A DNA stretch of 64,000 bases from Notospermus geniculatus (GCA_002633025.1 NMRB01000538.1:216385-280384), one strand, 5' to 3'; positions 19,417 to 30,800 are shown, counted from the stretch's first letter. The notes: generated by a model not told the origin, from the letters alone. Made by a program: numbers and translations.

Positions 19417-20432
19417 TCAAAGTTTACAGTCGGCGTTATCCGGATTTTTCACGCCATGCATCTCATTCTCGTACTCTAGCCTCTGGTTCATCAGTTTTTG
19501 TTCGTCTGCCCGCCTCCGTCGTCTCCGTTGTTTACATATGCACATGATTGTACAGACGGCCACCAGGAGGAGCCCGAGAGGGATGGAAAAGCCGAGAGAC
19601 GGCCACCATTTTTTCATAATGACGACATTATCAGCTGAAACGAAAGCAGAAAGCGAAGGATAAATTAATGCGGTTTAGGGATATTGTCAACAGCGGAATG
19701 ACCGGGACAACTGCCTATGTATGTACTGAACTCCTATACAAAATGTACTGTGGGGTGGATTAAGGCGTGCCATGTACATTTTGTACAGGACTTCAATACA
19801 TACACAGGCAGATGTCCCGGTCATTCTGCAGTTAATTCGGGAATGGAGCAACTGGTGGAGTTGGAACATCGATACCTGCCACAAATTAAAAAGGTCGCGG
19901 GTTCCATATACATTCTGCGAAAGTCGGCCATGACAGGTCAGAAGGGGAAAACAACCTGGGCCTAGTAGTGCAGCGTACAGACCGTAAGCACAGGAGCCAA
20001 CTGTACAAATGCACACATCCTCCCACAGCAGGGGTTTTTACCTCGCTCCTCTTCATCCGCTCACACTGCGGTGACGAAGGGAGCGAGCAGTAAGAACGCC
20101 TGATATTCTCAGGATGAATGCACAAGGCCAAGGTTTGTTTACCCCTTCTGAGCTGTCATGGCCGACTTTCGCAGCTGTCTATTCCAGTCAGGGGCATCAT
20201 ATATTGGGGAGGTGCCCCCACACCGTTGTATCTAGGCCTACTGACATCACGTCGAACGTGTCTGTGTAGGTTGTCCTACACGCTGTGGATCTGAACGTGT
20301 CTCACTCAAGTCCGACTTACCTGCAGGAGTTGGCGTCGTTGGGATGCTAGTGGTCATCGCGGCGGCAAGAGAGACGGACAGGAGGAGGATGAGAGCGACC
20401 AAGATATCACTGAGTGGAGACGGGATCTTCAT
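19417..20432 (-). CDS. Small type I single-pass membrane protein, 109 residues, two exons
   Basis: Not recognised. Exon 1 (20432-20321) encodes a clean signal peptide, MKIPSPLSDILVALILLL then SVSLAAA, and a Thr/Pro ectodomain start (TTSIPTTPTP). It ends in phase 1 at a consensus donor (GCAG|GTAAGT). Exon 2 (19634-19417) follows a consensus acceptor (CGTTTCAG) and continues in frame with a short juxtamembrane piece (DNVVIMKKWWPS), one hydrophobic helix (LGFSIPLGLLLVAVCTIM), CICK, a run of six Arg, and a 40-residue cytoplasmic tail containing EYENEMHG, which could hold a phosphotyrosine site. The exon lengths (112 + 218) give exactly 109 codons plus stop. The ectodomain is only about 25 residues, so it may be a signalling adaptor or a short mucin-like protein; this is inference. 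The 686-base intron carries two hairpin elements. No neighbour suggests a function. Confidence 0.72.
19691..19831. repeat. Foldback element in intron of the small membrane-protein gene
   Basis: CAGCGGAATGACCGGGACAA... is mirrored by ...GTCCCGGTCATTCTGCAG. Arms about 60 bases with several mismatches; inner arms share TACAAAATGTAC. Confidence 0.75.
19915..20174. repeat. MITE family TGCGAAAGTCGGCCATGACA, copy 1
   Basis: Ends CTGCGAAAGTCGGCCATGAC and GTCATGGCCGACTTTCGCAG are complementary. About 90 bases in the right half are absent from copy 2, so this copy carries a later insertion. Lies within the intron of the small membrane-protein gene. Confidence 0.8.
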
Positions 20433-20489
20433 GGTTGGTTATCCTGTGCCTGAGAGCGATTGAAAGAACGGACGGTCATTAAAGTGCAG

Positions 20490-20600
20490 CTCACGTGAGA
20501 GTGTTCTCATGCGAGTTTGGCTCTCTATGGGTGACTCAACCATAGAAAACTACGGCCAGGCGTTTGTGGCTTTGGTCTCAAGAATACGCCATACGGAAAC
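20490..20600. repeat. CTCTATGGG / CCATAGA repeat family, isolated copy
   Basis: TTGGCTCTCTATGGGTGACTC and CAACCATAGAAAACTACGG. Larger clusters of the same family lie before each C/D-type transporter first exon (30370-30800, 39770-40150, 48400-48975) and at 27060-27190. Confidence 0.6.
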
Positions 20601-20606
20601 CAATAA

Positions 20607-20772
20607 TAGACATCGTGCGAAAGTCGGCCATGACAGGTCAGAAGGGGTACACAAACCTTGGCCCAGTGCATTTGTACAGTTGGCTCCTGTGCTTACGGTC
20701 TGTACAATGCACTAGGCCCAGGTTTGTTTCCCACTTTTGACCTGTCATGGCCCACTTTCGCACGATGTCTAT
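20607..20772. repeat. MITE family TGCGAAAGTCGGCCATGACA, copy 2
   Basis: Full hairpin with ends ATAGACATCGTGCGAAAGTC and GACTTTCGCACGATGTCTAT (one mismatch). Internal sequence (TTGTACAGTTGGCTCCTGTG) matches copy 1 in inverted order. Confidence 0.82.
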
Positions 20773-21265
20773 ATTGAATTATCCGCCGAGAGGCAATTAA
20801 CTTGTGTGAGAAAACTCTTACGTGGTTCTTACACGTGGAGTAGCGCCTTTCCGCTGATAGTGATACGAAATCGACGAAAGCAGACCCTTCCTACCAAGAA
20901 ATTCGCCAAATCGTTCTCCTTCGCTCCCGAAATACAGAACAGTGCTATCCTGCTACCTGTAGGCCTATGTGACCAACAAAAACGACGCATATATTGATTG
21001 GCCTACTCGTATATACAATCAATGATAATGTTCAAAATGGGGCTAGCAAAATGTTTGTAAAGAATGTCAACACATCATGACATGACTGTTTACGGTTCGC
21101 GAGTTCTTCTCTGGGACACAATAGGTTCATAATAGATATCCTATTGGAGAGGGGTTCAAATTTGAGTCGGCTGTTGACGCCAGGTGTGCGTGGGACAGCG
21201 CGATGCGTGGAATCTTCTCGCCAGCAATGATCACCCCAAATCAAACAAACCAAAACACCGCTATC

Positions 21266-21590
21266 GCTGGCGTTAGATTGCCTGCCCTATCACCCGGTGT
21301 GCTGCTGGTGTTAGATTGCTTGCCCTATCACCTGGTGTGCTGCTGGCGTTACAGATTGCCTGCCCTATCACCTGGTGTGCTGCTGGCGTTACAGATTGCC
21401 TGCCCTATCACCTGGTGTGCTGCTAGCGTTACAGATTGCCTGCCCTATCACCTGGTGTGCTGCTGGCGTCAGATTGCCTGCCCTATCACCTGGTGTGCTG
21501 CTGGCGTTACAGATTGCCTGCCCTATCACCTGGTGTGCTGCTGGCGTCAGATTGCCTGCCCTGTCACCTGGTGTGCTGTTGGCATTCAAT
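21266..21590 (+). repeat. 36-bp minisatellite, about eight units
   Basis: Unit TGCTGGCGTTACAGATTGCC / TGCCCTATCACCTGGTG, in contiguous head-to-tail copies. It marks the left edge of the first 10-kb duplication unit. A three-unit version lies at the start of the second unit (31567-31660). Confidence 0.95.
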
Positions 21591-22099
21591 GTTGAGGCCA
21601 CTGAATTCGCGCTTTGCAAACCATTGCCGATCCTTTTTCTTTGCGATGTAACAGTTGTTACTGTCCAATGAAAAACGTTACACCTGGTTCGATCCCGATT
21701 GGGCCTACTGCACTATGCTTCAATAGCGAGGTCGAATCTCTTTGCAGGAGAGTGCGCGTCTCTCCTTTCACGAGTAGTCAACCATGATATCTATTATATC
21801 AAAAGCGAGTATATGAATTTTTGATTATATTCTCATCGGCAAAGGTATTTGCGTGGGGCTATTGGTGGTTTCCCCACCAGACGAGGAAGTAGGCCTATGA
21901 ATGGTTTAAAGACGGGAAAATTGTCACGAAATTTCACACGGTGTAGGATTCAAACGGATGAAGAATTTCATGGGAATGTTAAATAATCATCCATGTGAGT
22001 ATATCTCGAAATTTCGCTTACGTGCGCGCATACTTGCGGCGCGATGCTGTGCTTGCGATGCGGATTTTGCCACCGTGCTTCACCGCAAGTCTGAACACC

Positions 22100-22245
22100 T
22101 TACGCTACGTTTAGCTGACACGCGGAATGCGGATTGCGGAACGCGGAAGCGGAAAATGCAATGCATTTTCGTATACAACATATCGTTCCGCCGGGGATTC
22201 CGCGTCCCTATACCGCATTCCGGATGTCTGGTAAACCCAGCTTTG
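22100..22245. repeat. MITE present in unit 1, absent from unit 2
   Basis: Arms share GCGGAATGCGG and complementary CCGCATTCCGG, with outer ends TTTAGCTGACA and TGTCTGGTAAACCCAGC. At the matching place in unit 2 (about 32171) the flanks are joined almost directly, so this is a filled/empty pair. A second copy is at 23204-23330. Confidence 0.75.
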
Positions 22246-23203
22246 TGTAGAAGGCCTCTGCTCACTCTGCGTCTTTTTTCCCGCCTCCTGTTTTACGATT
22301 TTCACAGGGAAATGGGCATTTATGAGTTGACTAGTGGTGGTGGTGGTTGTGGTGGTGATAGTTGTGGTGGTGGTGGCCAGGCGGGACGCACGTTTCTCGC
22401 TTTCGCACATCACATTGTTTATTTACTTGTGTTTGTCTCTACAGAATGCCCAGCAGTGTAAGTGAGGAGCAGAGCCCGTTACTTGGGCCAGGAAACCTTG
22501 CAGCTACCCAACCCAGGGATCAACCAGGATTAACCGATGATCCTGCAACACATCGTGAAACAGCTGGCCAAGAAACAGAGGTCCAGTTACCACCAAATCA
22601 ACGCAGAAGATGTCTCGGTATCGTCTGTCTTATGCTGGTCATTTTCCTCCAGTGTTTGGGGTCTGCCTATGACGAACAGGTTAAAAGCATGGCCGACAAG
22701 GTTTTTGACATGAACAAGAAAGAAGTACGTCGGAATCTTATGACGGTGGTCGCGGTTGCAGCCTGTAAGTTCGAAATTGTCTGCTGTTCATTGCCGATGT
22801 AACTTGTTTATAAGGTGACAATAAACTATACATGTATTTGAATCTGAATTTGAATTTGCCCCCCCCCCCAGAAACGACTGATGGAATAAGCCGCTGACAA
22901 TGGGGGACCGGAGGCACTGATAAACGGATCTCTCAGTTTTTGAGTGTCCGTCAAACAATAAAGTGGACACTGCCACCCTCATGACAACATGGGTTAATAC
23001 ATGTAGGCCTATCATCGGAAGTCTTACTATTAACACTTTCAGTGGTACTTTACTTTCTGCCACTGGTCATTGGGCTATACGTCGACACCTACGCCGGGAG
23101 ATACAAGACACTGTTCTTTGGGCTTTGTTTAAAACTGACTGGTGAGTGTCATCGTAACTTGAAGCTGAACGAAAATGCCACTTAAACCCGACAAATTCAT
23201 GAT

Positions 23204-23330
23204 TAAAGCTATGTTTAGCTGACACGCGGAATGCGGATTGCGGAACGCGGAAGCGGAAAATGCACCCATTTTCGTATACAACATATCGCTTCCGCCGAGG
23301 ATTCCGCGTCCCTATACCGCATTCCGGATG
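23204..23330. repeat. Second copy of the GCGGAATGCGG MITE, in copy A intron 2
   Basis: Nearly identical to 22100-22245 over GCTGACACGCGGAATGCGG and GGATTCCGCGTCCCTATACC. Confidence 0.8.
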
Positions 23331-24711
23331 CCTTCGGAACGCCTACCGTTGACTAGACGGACTGTAGAAATAATAACACGATGCCTCGATCCCATTTTCA
23401 GGGAATTTCCTCGGTTTTGTCGCTAACCTGGTGTTTGAGTCAATCAAGGAGAAGAGCACATATATGGTAAGCCTAAAATCTTCTGAGAAAGTCACCGTAC
23501 ATACAGCACTGTGCACACCTACCCCCTATTTTTGCCCACCTACTTTTTGTCAGAGTGTGATAGAATCTAATGCCCCCTCCTCCTGATGCCCGCCTGCTCG
23601 CCTGTCACGGGACTCCAGAGCCCCAACAGAATGGTGCCGATTAATCCGTAAAGGTTTGTTAAGGGGGCATCCTATACCAGGGGGCATTAGAATCTACTAG
23701 TATGATACGAGATTAGAGATCTTCGTGTCTCTGGAGTCCAACTGATGGTGCCGCTTAAAGCGGACTATTCGCGCCGAGTCAAAGATTCCACAGAACAGTT
23801 TCCGGAGCGGCCGCCGCAATGCATTGACCAGTTGTTGTTACAAATAAAACGGGTTGTTTTATTATTTTTCTTTGGACAGATATGCGAACATTCCGCTTTA
23901 ATGCGTAGATAGTTGGGGATTTCAGATTATTAAATATCCTCGTCATAAATAAGATTCTTTATTTTCAGGTCTCGTTTCTGTTTGCTGTGTTTGCCGTCAG
24001 TTTAGTGTCTCTACTAGGGGGCGTTGTGTGCGTCTTCATTTCTCTCGTTACCTTCAGCTGTCAGCAGGTCCAACAAACGTTTTACGGAATATCCTCAGTG
24101 ATCAGATGGTAGGTGACATCGTCGCGAAGAGGCGACGGAATCTGGGTCGTTTTCACTCGTTACTGACTGTAGCTTTATCTGATTTCAGACTATAATATGT
24201 TCACTATAGTGCAATAGAGGACAGCTCGATGCATCACGAAGATGTAATACATGTAGTCGGTATATGGTGATAAATTACGTCGACGGTGTACTACCTGATG
24301 TTTCCAAACCAGCTCACCCCATGTATTGTTTGGATATTTACATCCCAAAATTCGAATATTCCTGCATTACATCTCCTCCAATTTTATTTCCAGGGGTAGC
24401 CTCTGCGTTATCGTCGGTTTAGCTTCTTCGCACCTTTCCCTCGCCATCCGTAATCTGACACCATCCTGGTTGGATACCAGCTACCCTTTTTACGGGACAG
24501 TCCTGTATGCGTTGATGCTTGGTTGTGACGTATTTTCCGTGGTGATTTTTCTGTTAGGAAAGGCTCACTACAAAATGCAGACACTTGAAAAGGGTAAGGT
24601 GCTGTGGCTGAATTAGACGCAGCAAGTGTGAGCAATACCCCTTTCACTTCTGTAGTTAGGCCTACGTCCACAGGGATCGATGATAGGTCCAAAACTGGTT
24701 ATCATGTACAC

Positions 24712-24893
24712 TAAAGCAGGCCTCACACGAGGACGGTTCTGACGGCGGTTCAGCACGGTTCAATAGGGAGGTTTAGAAATCAAGCGATAAATGCAATATA
24801 AAATCCGGTTAATGTGTAGTATGAAAAATAAAAGTTATCGTTTGATTTCTAAACAACCGTCCTCAGAACCGTCCTCGTGTGAGGCCTGCTTAA
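24712..24893. repeat. MITE with TTAAGCAGGCCTCACACGAG ends
   Basis: TAAAGCAGGCCTCACACGAGG at the left, complementary CCTCGTGTGAGGCCTGCTTAA at the right, in copy A intron 5. Copy B has a different hairpin in that intron. Confidence 0.82.
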
Positions 24894-26284
24894 GCCACTC
24901 AAAGGTACCGAAATCTCGCAGTTATGTTCACAGAAACCTGGCTCACCACTGGGATCTATCTCTTCCAACATTATCATATCAAAAGAAAGAGTAAGTGTCA
25001 GGACTTTGATTTGAAGATAACAGCCTGCTGTGTGGTCAGCAATGCCGACCATCACCAACAGGAGAAGCTGGATCCGGCCATGTCAGACCTCTGTGACCTT
25101 GACTGCGATTTTGGTGTATAATCACTTAACAGGCGCCATGGACTTGACTATCATTTATTCTACGACACGCAACTATAGGCCTAGGCCCTTTATCAGTCAG
25201 AGGAACGCAGTTTATGAGAGAATATTGTTGAATTCCGGGGTCGAGAGGCCTTTCTTTTAGACATTGAGCAGGTGGCTGGGATTGAGCTGCCTTCGAATTG
25301 ACAAGACCGATGTTATGCCCTTTTCATATTGAAAATATCAGGTGCCAGCAGATTTTGCACTGAAATATTTGGCTTGACAATTCCATTATGGACACGAGAT
25401 GAAGTTTTCTCTTTTTTTAGGCCGGAAGTCATGGGAAAACTTGGTCAGAATAGTCAAAGCGTTTGTGTTTCGTACGAAGTCTCCGTACGTGGATGATTCT
25501 GATATACTACGGAGTGCAGAGAGCGTAGAGGCCGAACAGCGGTGCAGAAGAACCTTGGATAGACTGATATTGAGAAAGGCTGTCTTGTTTTTCGGCCTCG
25601 TGTCCTGTATGGCAGTTTCCTTGTCATCGACATATTTTGTAAGTACAAAAAGTAGCTTTTTCATATCGTCATGTAGGCCTAATGTACATAATTAGGCCAT
25701 TCAAAGGTTCATTCTAAATTACTCCAAATATTACCGGTAAATCCTGACCTGAGCGCCAAAACAGAATTTATATAGTTCTGTAGAAGGAAACCGGAGCTTC
25801 CAGAGAAAATGTCAAAGAGAGATGTCGAACTGAACAGGTGTGGAAGGAAAGAATGTCCTCCTAGGACAAAAAATCCTAAGATTCTGATCGTAGGCGTTGG
25901 TTGTTATAGCCACGAGCCTTAATCTGTCATTGAACAAGAGAAACGGAGACCTTTTACCTGGGGACTGTCTTTCCTGTTACACTTCTCGGGATAAAGGTTT
26001 GTTGATAGCCCAAGGAACATCGTGATTTCAACGTTAGTGATTCCTTTCAGATGAGACAAATTGTGACTATGTATAAACACACGCCGATGGGATATTATTG
26101 GGCAAAACTCGTCAGAAATATACAGATTCCCTACCTATTCGGGCCTGCTGTTGTAGGCATTATTTTCAAAAAGTTTGGAGGCACTTTAAAACCAGAATCC
26201 AATGCGAATCAGCTGAAAACTATCGGTTAGTATGGACGGAGGTAAAATGCATAATCGGATTATTAAAAGCGTAAAATGCGCATT

Positions 26285-26515
26285 CGAAGAGTGCGATGGC
26301 GCAGTGCAGAACGGCGCAGTCGTGGCCGAGAAACCACGGGTTCGATACCCGGCCAAGTCGCCACGATGTTCTCTCAACTGGTGAAAGGATCAAGTGATGT
26401 ACTGAATGAGCTGCTCCTTGAGTTCCCCAGAAATTTCTTGTAAGACTGGATTAATAATGTTAAGCGCTTTGAGACTGTAACGACAGTGGAAAGCGCTTTT
26501 CAATAAAGTCTCATA
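26285..26515 (+). repeat. tRNA-derived SINE in copy A intron 7
   Basis: Head with GATGGCGCAGTG (A box) and GGGTTCGATACCC (B box), then a body and a 3' tail GTTAAGCGCTTTGAGACTG ... GAAAGCGCTTTTCAATAAA, typical of animal SINEs. The orthologous insertion in copy B is at 36920-37145, so it predates the duplication. Confidence 0.8.
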
Positions 26516-27239
26516 TGATGGCACAAAAACGCTTCGTAGCTCATTCACTTTCCTTATGTTACCATTTGCAGGCGTGGCATCATTACTTGGCGCCATCGCA
26601 CTTGTCATCGCTGGAGTGGTGAGCAATGTGAAGGATATCCCTAACTCGCACTCCATCAGCGTCTTCTGGTTGGTCCCCCAGTTCTTGGTGATGGACGTAG
26701 CCAGCTTCCTATTATACACCTCGGGTAAGGATCATTTTAATCGAGTCCATAAAATCTCGTCCCCAGCTATAGAACAGCGGGGTGAGTTTAAAGCCAAACT
26801 GAATTGAATTCAGAAAATTCTCACGTCCTCCGACGTTAATGTAGTGTAACATGTACCATCCTCTATCTGAATACATTGGAGCTCTGCCTGCAGTTTTTCG
26901 ATGTGTGCTGAAAACTAGGCCTTGATTCTTTGATGTAGTACGTATCAGACAAGCATTTTTGGGACCTTCAAGAGGACCTACCTGACCCGTGTGCTCTCCC
27001 AACACTTTGAAAATACCCCGTAAAATTCAGTACAGTGGGGCTTTAGGCCTAAAGGTGCTGCTCCACGTGAGAGTTTTCTAATGCAAGTTGGCTCTCTATG
27101 GGCAATTCACCATGGTTGAGTTCCTCACGACTTGGGGCTATGACACAAAGATACCCATAGACTCCTATGGTTGAATTGCCCATAGAGATCCAACTCTGAA
27201 ACCTCTCATCTGGAGCATCGCCTTTGGTTTCCCAATTCG

Positions 27240-27345
27240 GCTGAGCGTACATGTACTGTACATGTACATGTACATGTACATGTACCGTACATGTACATGT
27301 ACCACTGTACATGTACATGTACATGTACCACTGTACATGTACATC
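27240..27345. repeat. TGTACA microsatellite
   Basis: About 100 bases of alternating TGTACATG / TACCACTG units in copy A intron 8; self-complementary throughout. Not present at this length in copy B. Confidence 0.9.
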
Positions 27346-27560
27346 AAGTTTGAGTTAACCGCACCGTGCTTTCTAAACAGATAACCTTTTCCCGTTTTCA
27401 GCATTCACCCTTTGCTATCTGACAAGCCCAAAGGGACTGGAGACCTTCACCTTCTGTGTCTGTGTCTGTCTGTCCGTACTGATAAAATTGCTATTGAAGC
27501 CATAGTCAGTATATCTGCCGGTATGTCCATGGCCCGTGTTTCTAGAACCCTCATTAACTT

Positions 27561-27864
27561 TAATACCCCCGTCACACTTAGTTCGAATCAGCAGGAATCA
27601 AGCAGAACCAGCCGGAATGAGAAAGTTTGCAAAATTCGAGCCGGATTCGGGAGAGAGCTTCGAAGGACACTTGGAATGCACCTCGATAATTTCGAACATG
27701 TCCAAGACATTCTGACAGACCACAGGAATGGGCCGGAACATTAGGTATGCAGTCAGAATCCAGTCAGAATTTTTAGAATGTTCTTCGAATGTCCAGGAAT
27801 GAACTACGAATTGTCATTCCAACGGCATTCCTGCTCATTCTGCCTCTAGTGTGACGGGGGTATA
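27561..27864. repeat. MITE with TACCCCCGTCACACT ends
   Basis: TAATACCCCCGTCACACTTA and TCTAGTGTGACGGGGGTATA are complementary ends of a 300-bp element in copy A intron 9. Inner halves are also partly inverted (AGCAGGAATCA / GGCATTCCTGCT). Absent from copy B. Confidence 0.82.
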
Positions 27865-27867
27865 AGG

Positions 27868-27957
27868 TCCACTTTAAGCTTTTGTATTCTGCCTGCAAAC
27901 AATAGCGAATTAAACGTATTAACCTTAGAGTTAAGGAAGGTTCTAGAATATGGCCCC
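27868..27957. repeat. Half copy of the TTCTAGAATAYGGGCC element
   Basis: TCCACTTTAAGCTTTTGTATTCTGCC then TTAGAGTTAAGGAAGGTTC and TAGAATATGGCCC match the right half of the complete element at 61017-61134. Confidence 0.65.
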
Positions 27958-28062
27958 ATATATCCATAGACAACACTGGGTAAATTTAATGTAAGCCTAC
28001 AGCAGGAGGAAACCGGAGTATCCGGAGGAAAACCTGCGTTGCCAAAGAGGTGCAGCCTCTCT

Positions 28063-28997
28063 GTTACAAAAGCAGGTCTGGTGGATCGAACCCGGAACCT
28101 CAGAGGTGACAGATCGTGATGTTTCCACTGCTCACTCTGACAGCCCACTTTTTGAGGCGAGATCATCCTCTTTGTTGCATGGAGACGCTGGCAAGACCGG
28201 GGGTCGAACTGGCAACCTCGTTACTGACATGCGCAGATGGTTTCCACTTCTCGCCCAGACAGCCCGACAAATGTTCCAGACCGACCGCAAATATTGATTT
28301 ATTTTTCAGATCTTAAGAAATTTTCAAGGGTTGACATCATCTGCTTCTCCCTGGCTGGAATCATGGTGTTTGTCCTCCTCGCCATTTACATCCCTCTTTC
28401 CCGCTGGTTCCTAAAAGCCGGCAGAGATATCGATGACGTCATTGAGGCGGAAGCGACAGGCGAGAATCCCGTCACGCGAAACGAGAGTTTGACGGGACGA
28501 GACGATGTGTCACGTGGTCGCGGGTCTATGTTACAAAAGCAGGTCTGGTGGATCGAACCCGGAACCTCAGAGGTGACAGGTCGGGATGTTTCCACTGCTC
28601 ACTCTGACAGCCCACTTTTTGAGGCGAGATCATCCTCTTTGTTGCATGGAGACACTGGCAAGACCGGGGGTCGAACTGGCAACCTCGTTACTGACATGCG
28701 CAGATGGTTTCCACTTCTCGCCCAGACAGCCCGACAAATGTTCCAGACCGACCGCAAATATTGATTCTATTTTTCAGATATTAAGAAATTTTCAAGGGTT
28801 GACATCATCTGCTTCTCCCTGGCTGGAATCATGGTGTTCGTCCTCCTTGCCATTTACATCCCTCTTTCCCGCTGGTTCCTAAAAGCCGGCAGAGATATCG
28901 ATGACGTCATTGAGGCGGAAGCGAGAGGCGAGAATCCCGTCACGCGAAACGAGAGCTTGACGGGACGAGACGATGTGTCACGTGGTCGCGGGTCTGT
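28063..28997 (+). repeat. 467-bp direct duplication including the last exon of copy A
   Basis: 28063-28529 and 28530-28997 are almost identical. Each contains a reversed SINE head, the CGCAAATATTGAT acceptor region and terminal-exon sequence. The first copy breaks off inside the exon at CGGGTCT; the second reads on to the stop. The junction shows microhomology around TCTGT. Confidence 0.9.
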
Positions 28998-29040
28998 ACA
29001 ATACCGAGATCTTCCGACAGATCCCGAAGCCCAAGAATAG

Positions 29041-29849
29041 AATTTGTATAGCATATTTTCAGGGCCGTAGTCAGATTTTGGTCGGGGGTGGGGGTGGGTG
29101 GGGTANATTTCCCCCCTGTCCCTAGCTATATGGCATTGTTTAGTTCTTGTGTTGCAATTGTACAGTACATGTATGTATGTATGTATAATCTTATACGCAG
29201 ACCATTTTTGTCAGTTGTCGAATTCAAATATACCGTGTTTTATTCATGAATTATGTAATCCTAATAAAGTTACTCTGTGGACATCATGAGTTGTTATGCT
29301 GTTTTTTAAACCTGAGTTTTTAAAGCATCACAGTACGTGTATTGAATTTTAGGGTATTTTCCAAGTGTTTGGAGAATGCAGAGTGTAGTAGTCTCACAGC
29401 CCTTTGAAGGTCCCCAAAATGCTTGCCTAATACATATTTCAAAGAATCAACAGCCAGTTTTCAGCACGCGTTGAAAAATATGCAGGAGAGCTCTAATGTA
29501 TTCGGATAGAGCAGAGTAGTACGCACTTTTTTGTTATACCTGTCAGTATTTCTGTGGGTCAGTGTGTCCCCCTTATTGTTTGGGAAACGCTGGCAGATAG
29601 ATCGACATGTTTCTCTGTGTATCCCTTATTGTCAAGTCGCCGCTTATTCCGTCAGACAATAGGAGGGGAACACTCACAGATGGGGGACCCTGGAAGATGT
29701 TACACCGGGAATACCGATCATCGTGCCTCCTATCTTGGCAGTGGTTCACTCGGGCTGACCTCAGAATGTGGAAAAGAGAGCAGCCTAGTTTTGTGTGTCA
29801 CGTAGAGACATGCCCGTTTTTCAATTTGCAATTGAAAAATTGAAAACAA
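29041..29849. other. 3' flank of transporter copy A
   Basis: Holds AATAAA at 29263-29268, the probable poly(A) signal of copy A (its twin is at 38600-38605 after copy B), an N at 29106 in a G-rich run, and inverted pieces around CCCTTATTGTTTGGG / CAGACAATAGGAGGG. No gene seen. Confidence 0.5.
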
Positions 29850-30225
29850 GCCGTGTTCGTCATCCCTTCATTCCTGTCACACTTTCGACATGAAGGAAGT
29901 CACGAGTCGTGACGGGAGAACCCACGTCACTTTGTCTACCAAATAAAAGCGAATATTTCTAACAGGAACTTTAATCAAATTACAATCATGTGCGACTGAA
30001 AATGAAAAATATCAGACATTGTATTGCCACATTTCTTGGCAAGTCAACCGTGGTATGCTTTGTTGAGATTTCAAAAATGGCGGAGCGGTTTTTCCCAAGA
30101 CAAGGAAGTACGTGTAACAGAACACGGGTTCGACACTGCTGGGTTTGTTATGTTCAGATGAGGGATAGACGAGTGAGAATAAGGTTAAAATCTCCAGTAT
30201 TTAGGATTCAAGGTTCATGTAAGTA
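29850..30225 (+). promoter_or_regulatory. Conserved block with CAAAAATGGCGGAG, copy 1
   Basis: Occurs three times (29850-30225, 39220-39605, 47860-48225), each 0.7-1 kb before a C/D-type first coding exon. The core TTCAAAATGGCGGAGCGG resembles the YY1-type element found at many TATA-less promoters. Two donor-like sites follow (GGAA|GTACGT and TTCAT|GTAAGT). Because the coding exon starts right after an acceptor, this block is a good candidate for the promoter and noncoding exon 0. This copy faces the orphan exon. Confidence 0.5.
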
Positions 30226-30369
30226 CAGAATCACGACAGACATGACACAGATAGCCTGATTGAGATTTGTTGTAGAGCATACTCGAGGGCCGAAAGACAC
30301 GCCCGCATCATCCAATATGTATTTGTGTTACTTCCTGTTTAGACTAAAAGCGCTTCTAGACTTTACTTC

Positions 30370-30800
30370 TAGTGTTGGCTCTCAATGGGCAATGCACCAT
30401 CGCCGGTTTCTAGGACTTACGCCGAGACCAAGACGCAAATGGCTGCCCAAACACGTAGTTTTCTATGGTTGAATTCCCATAGAGAGCCAATATCGAGGGA
30501 GAAAACGGCGCCTTTACGTGAGACCAACGACATAAACGGCTGCCCATAGTTTTCTATGGTTTAGTTGCCCATAGAGAGCCAATTCTCGAGAGAAAACGGC
30601 GAGACCATGCCAATGACACAAACGTAGAGAACCAACGCGAGGGAGAAAACTATGGATGCCCATGGTTCGCTACAGGGTGGCCCACAAAAATCCCCCCCCC
30701 CCCACACACAATAGAAGGGCTATTGTTTGGCTATTGTTCGATGGAAAATTTTGTGGCCCACCCTGAATGTTGCCCATAGAGAGCCAAATTGCACTAGAAA
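30370..30800. repeat. Cluster of CTCTATGGGCAA / TTGCCCATAGAG repeats, copy 1
   Basis: Several short inverted and direct units (TGGCTCTCAATGGGCAATG, CCCATAGAGAGCCAA, CCATAGTTTTCTATGG, GAGGGAGAAAAC) plus CTACAGGGTGGCCCACAAA and its inverted partner TTTGTGGCCCACCCTGAATG around a C-run. The same cluster lies at 39770-40150 and 48400-48975. Confidence 0.75.

Larger units (their letters stand above)
22446..29040 (+). pseudogene. Transporter copy A (POT/SLC15-like), frameshifted
   Basis: Divergent proton-coupled oligopeptide transporter family gene; see copy C for domain evidence. Exons: 22446-22764, 23043-23141, 23402-23466, 23969-24108, 24394-24593, 25421-25638, 26051-26225, 26572-26724, 27402-27520, then two alternative last exons 28310-28510 and 28778-29040. 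Phases match the other copies exactly. The ATG lies two bases after a CTACAG acceptor, so the 5' UTR is on an upstream exon. Exon 9 is 119 bases long instead of 117: two extra bases at about 27484-27490 (GATAAAATTG) shift the frame and bring TAG within eight codons, removing the last membrane segment and tail. The last exon is present twice through a 467-bp local duplication. Either this copy is decaying or the assembly is wrong here. The N-terminus carries EEQSPLLGPG, an acidic di-leucine signal. Confidence 0.75.

Noticed and set aside
21266-21590. Regular 36-bp repeats resembling a CRISPR array
   Set aside because: The units are contiguous without unique spacers, in an animal genome; this is a minisatellite. 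The same holds for 1501-1766 and 10622-10925.
22111-22413. 100-codon minus-strand frame with a poly-Thr run, and its plus-strand partners
   Set aside because: The poly-Thr comes from a GGTGGTGGT simple repeat upstream of transporter copies A and B.
26285-26370. Possible tRNA gene (A and B boxes present)
   Set aside because: No cloverleaf with paired acceptor stem; the 3' body and AAGCGCTTT tail identify a SINE. The other tRNA-like heads (5815, 14358, 28080, 33900, 36930, 42485) were rejected for the same reason.
28237-28764. 175-codon frame fusing a transporter last exon to repeat sequence
   Set aside because: Read-through of the first, truncated last exon of copy A into the duplicated SINE-bearing intron. 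A transcript could end there, but the extra residues are repeat-derived.
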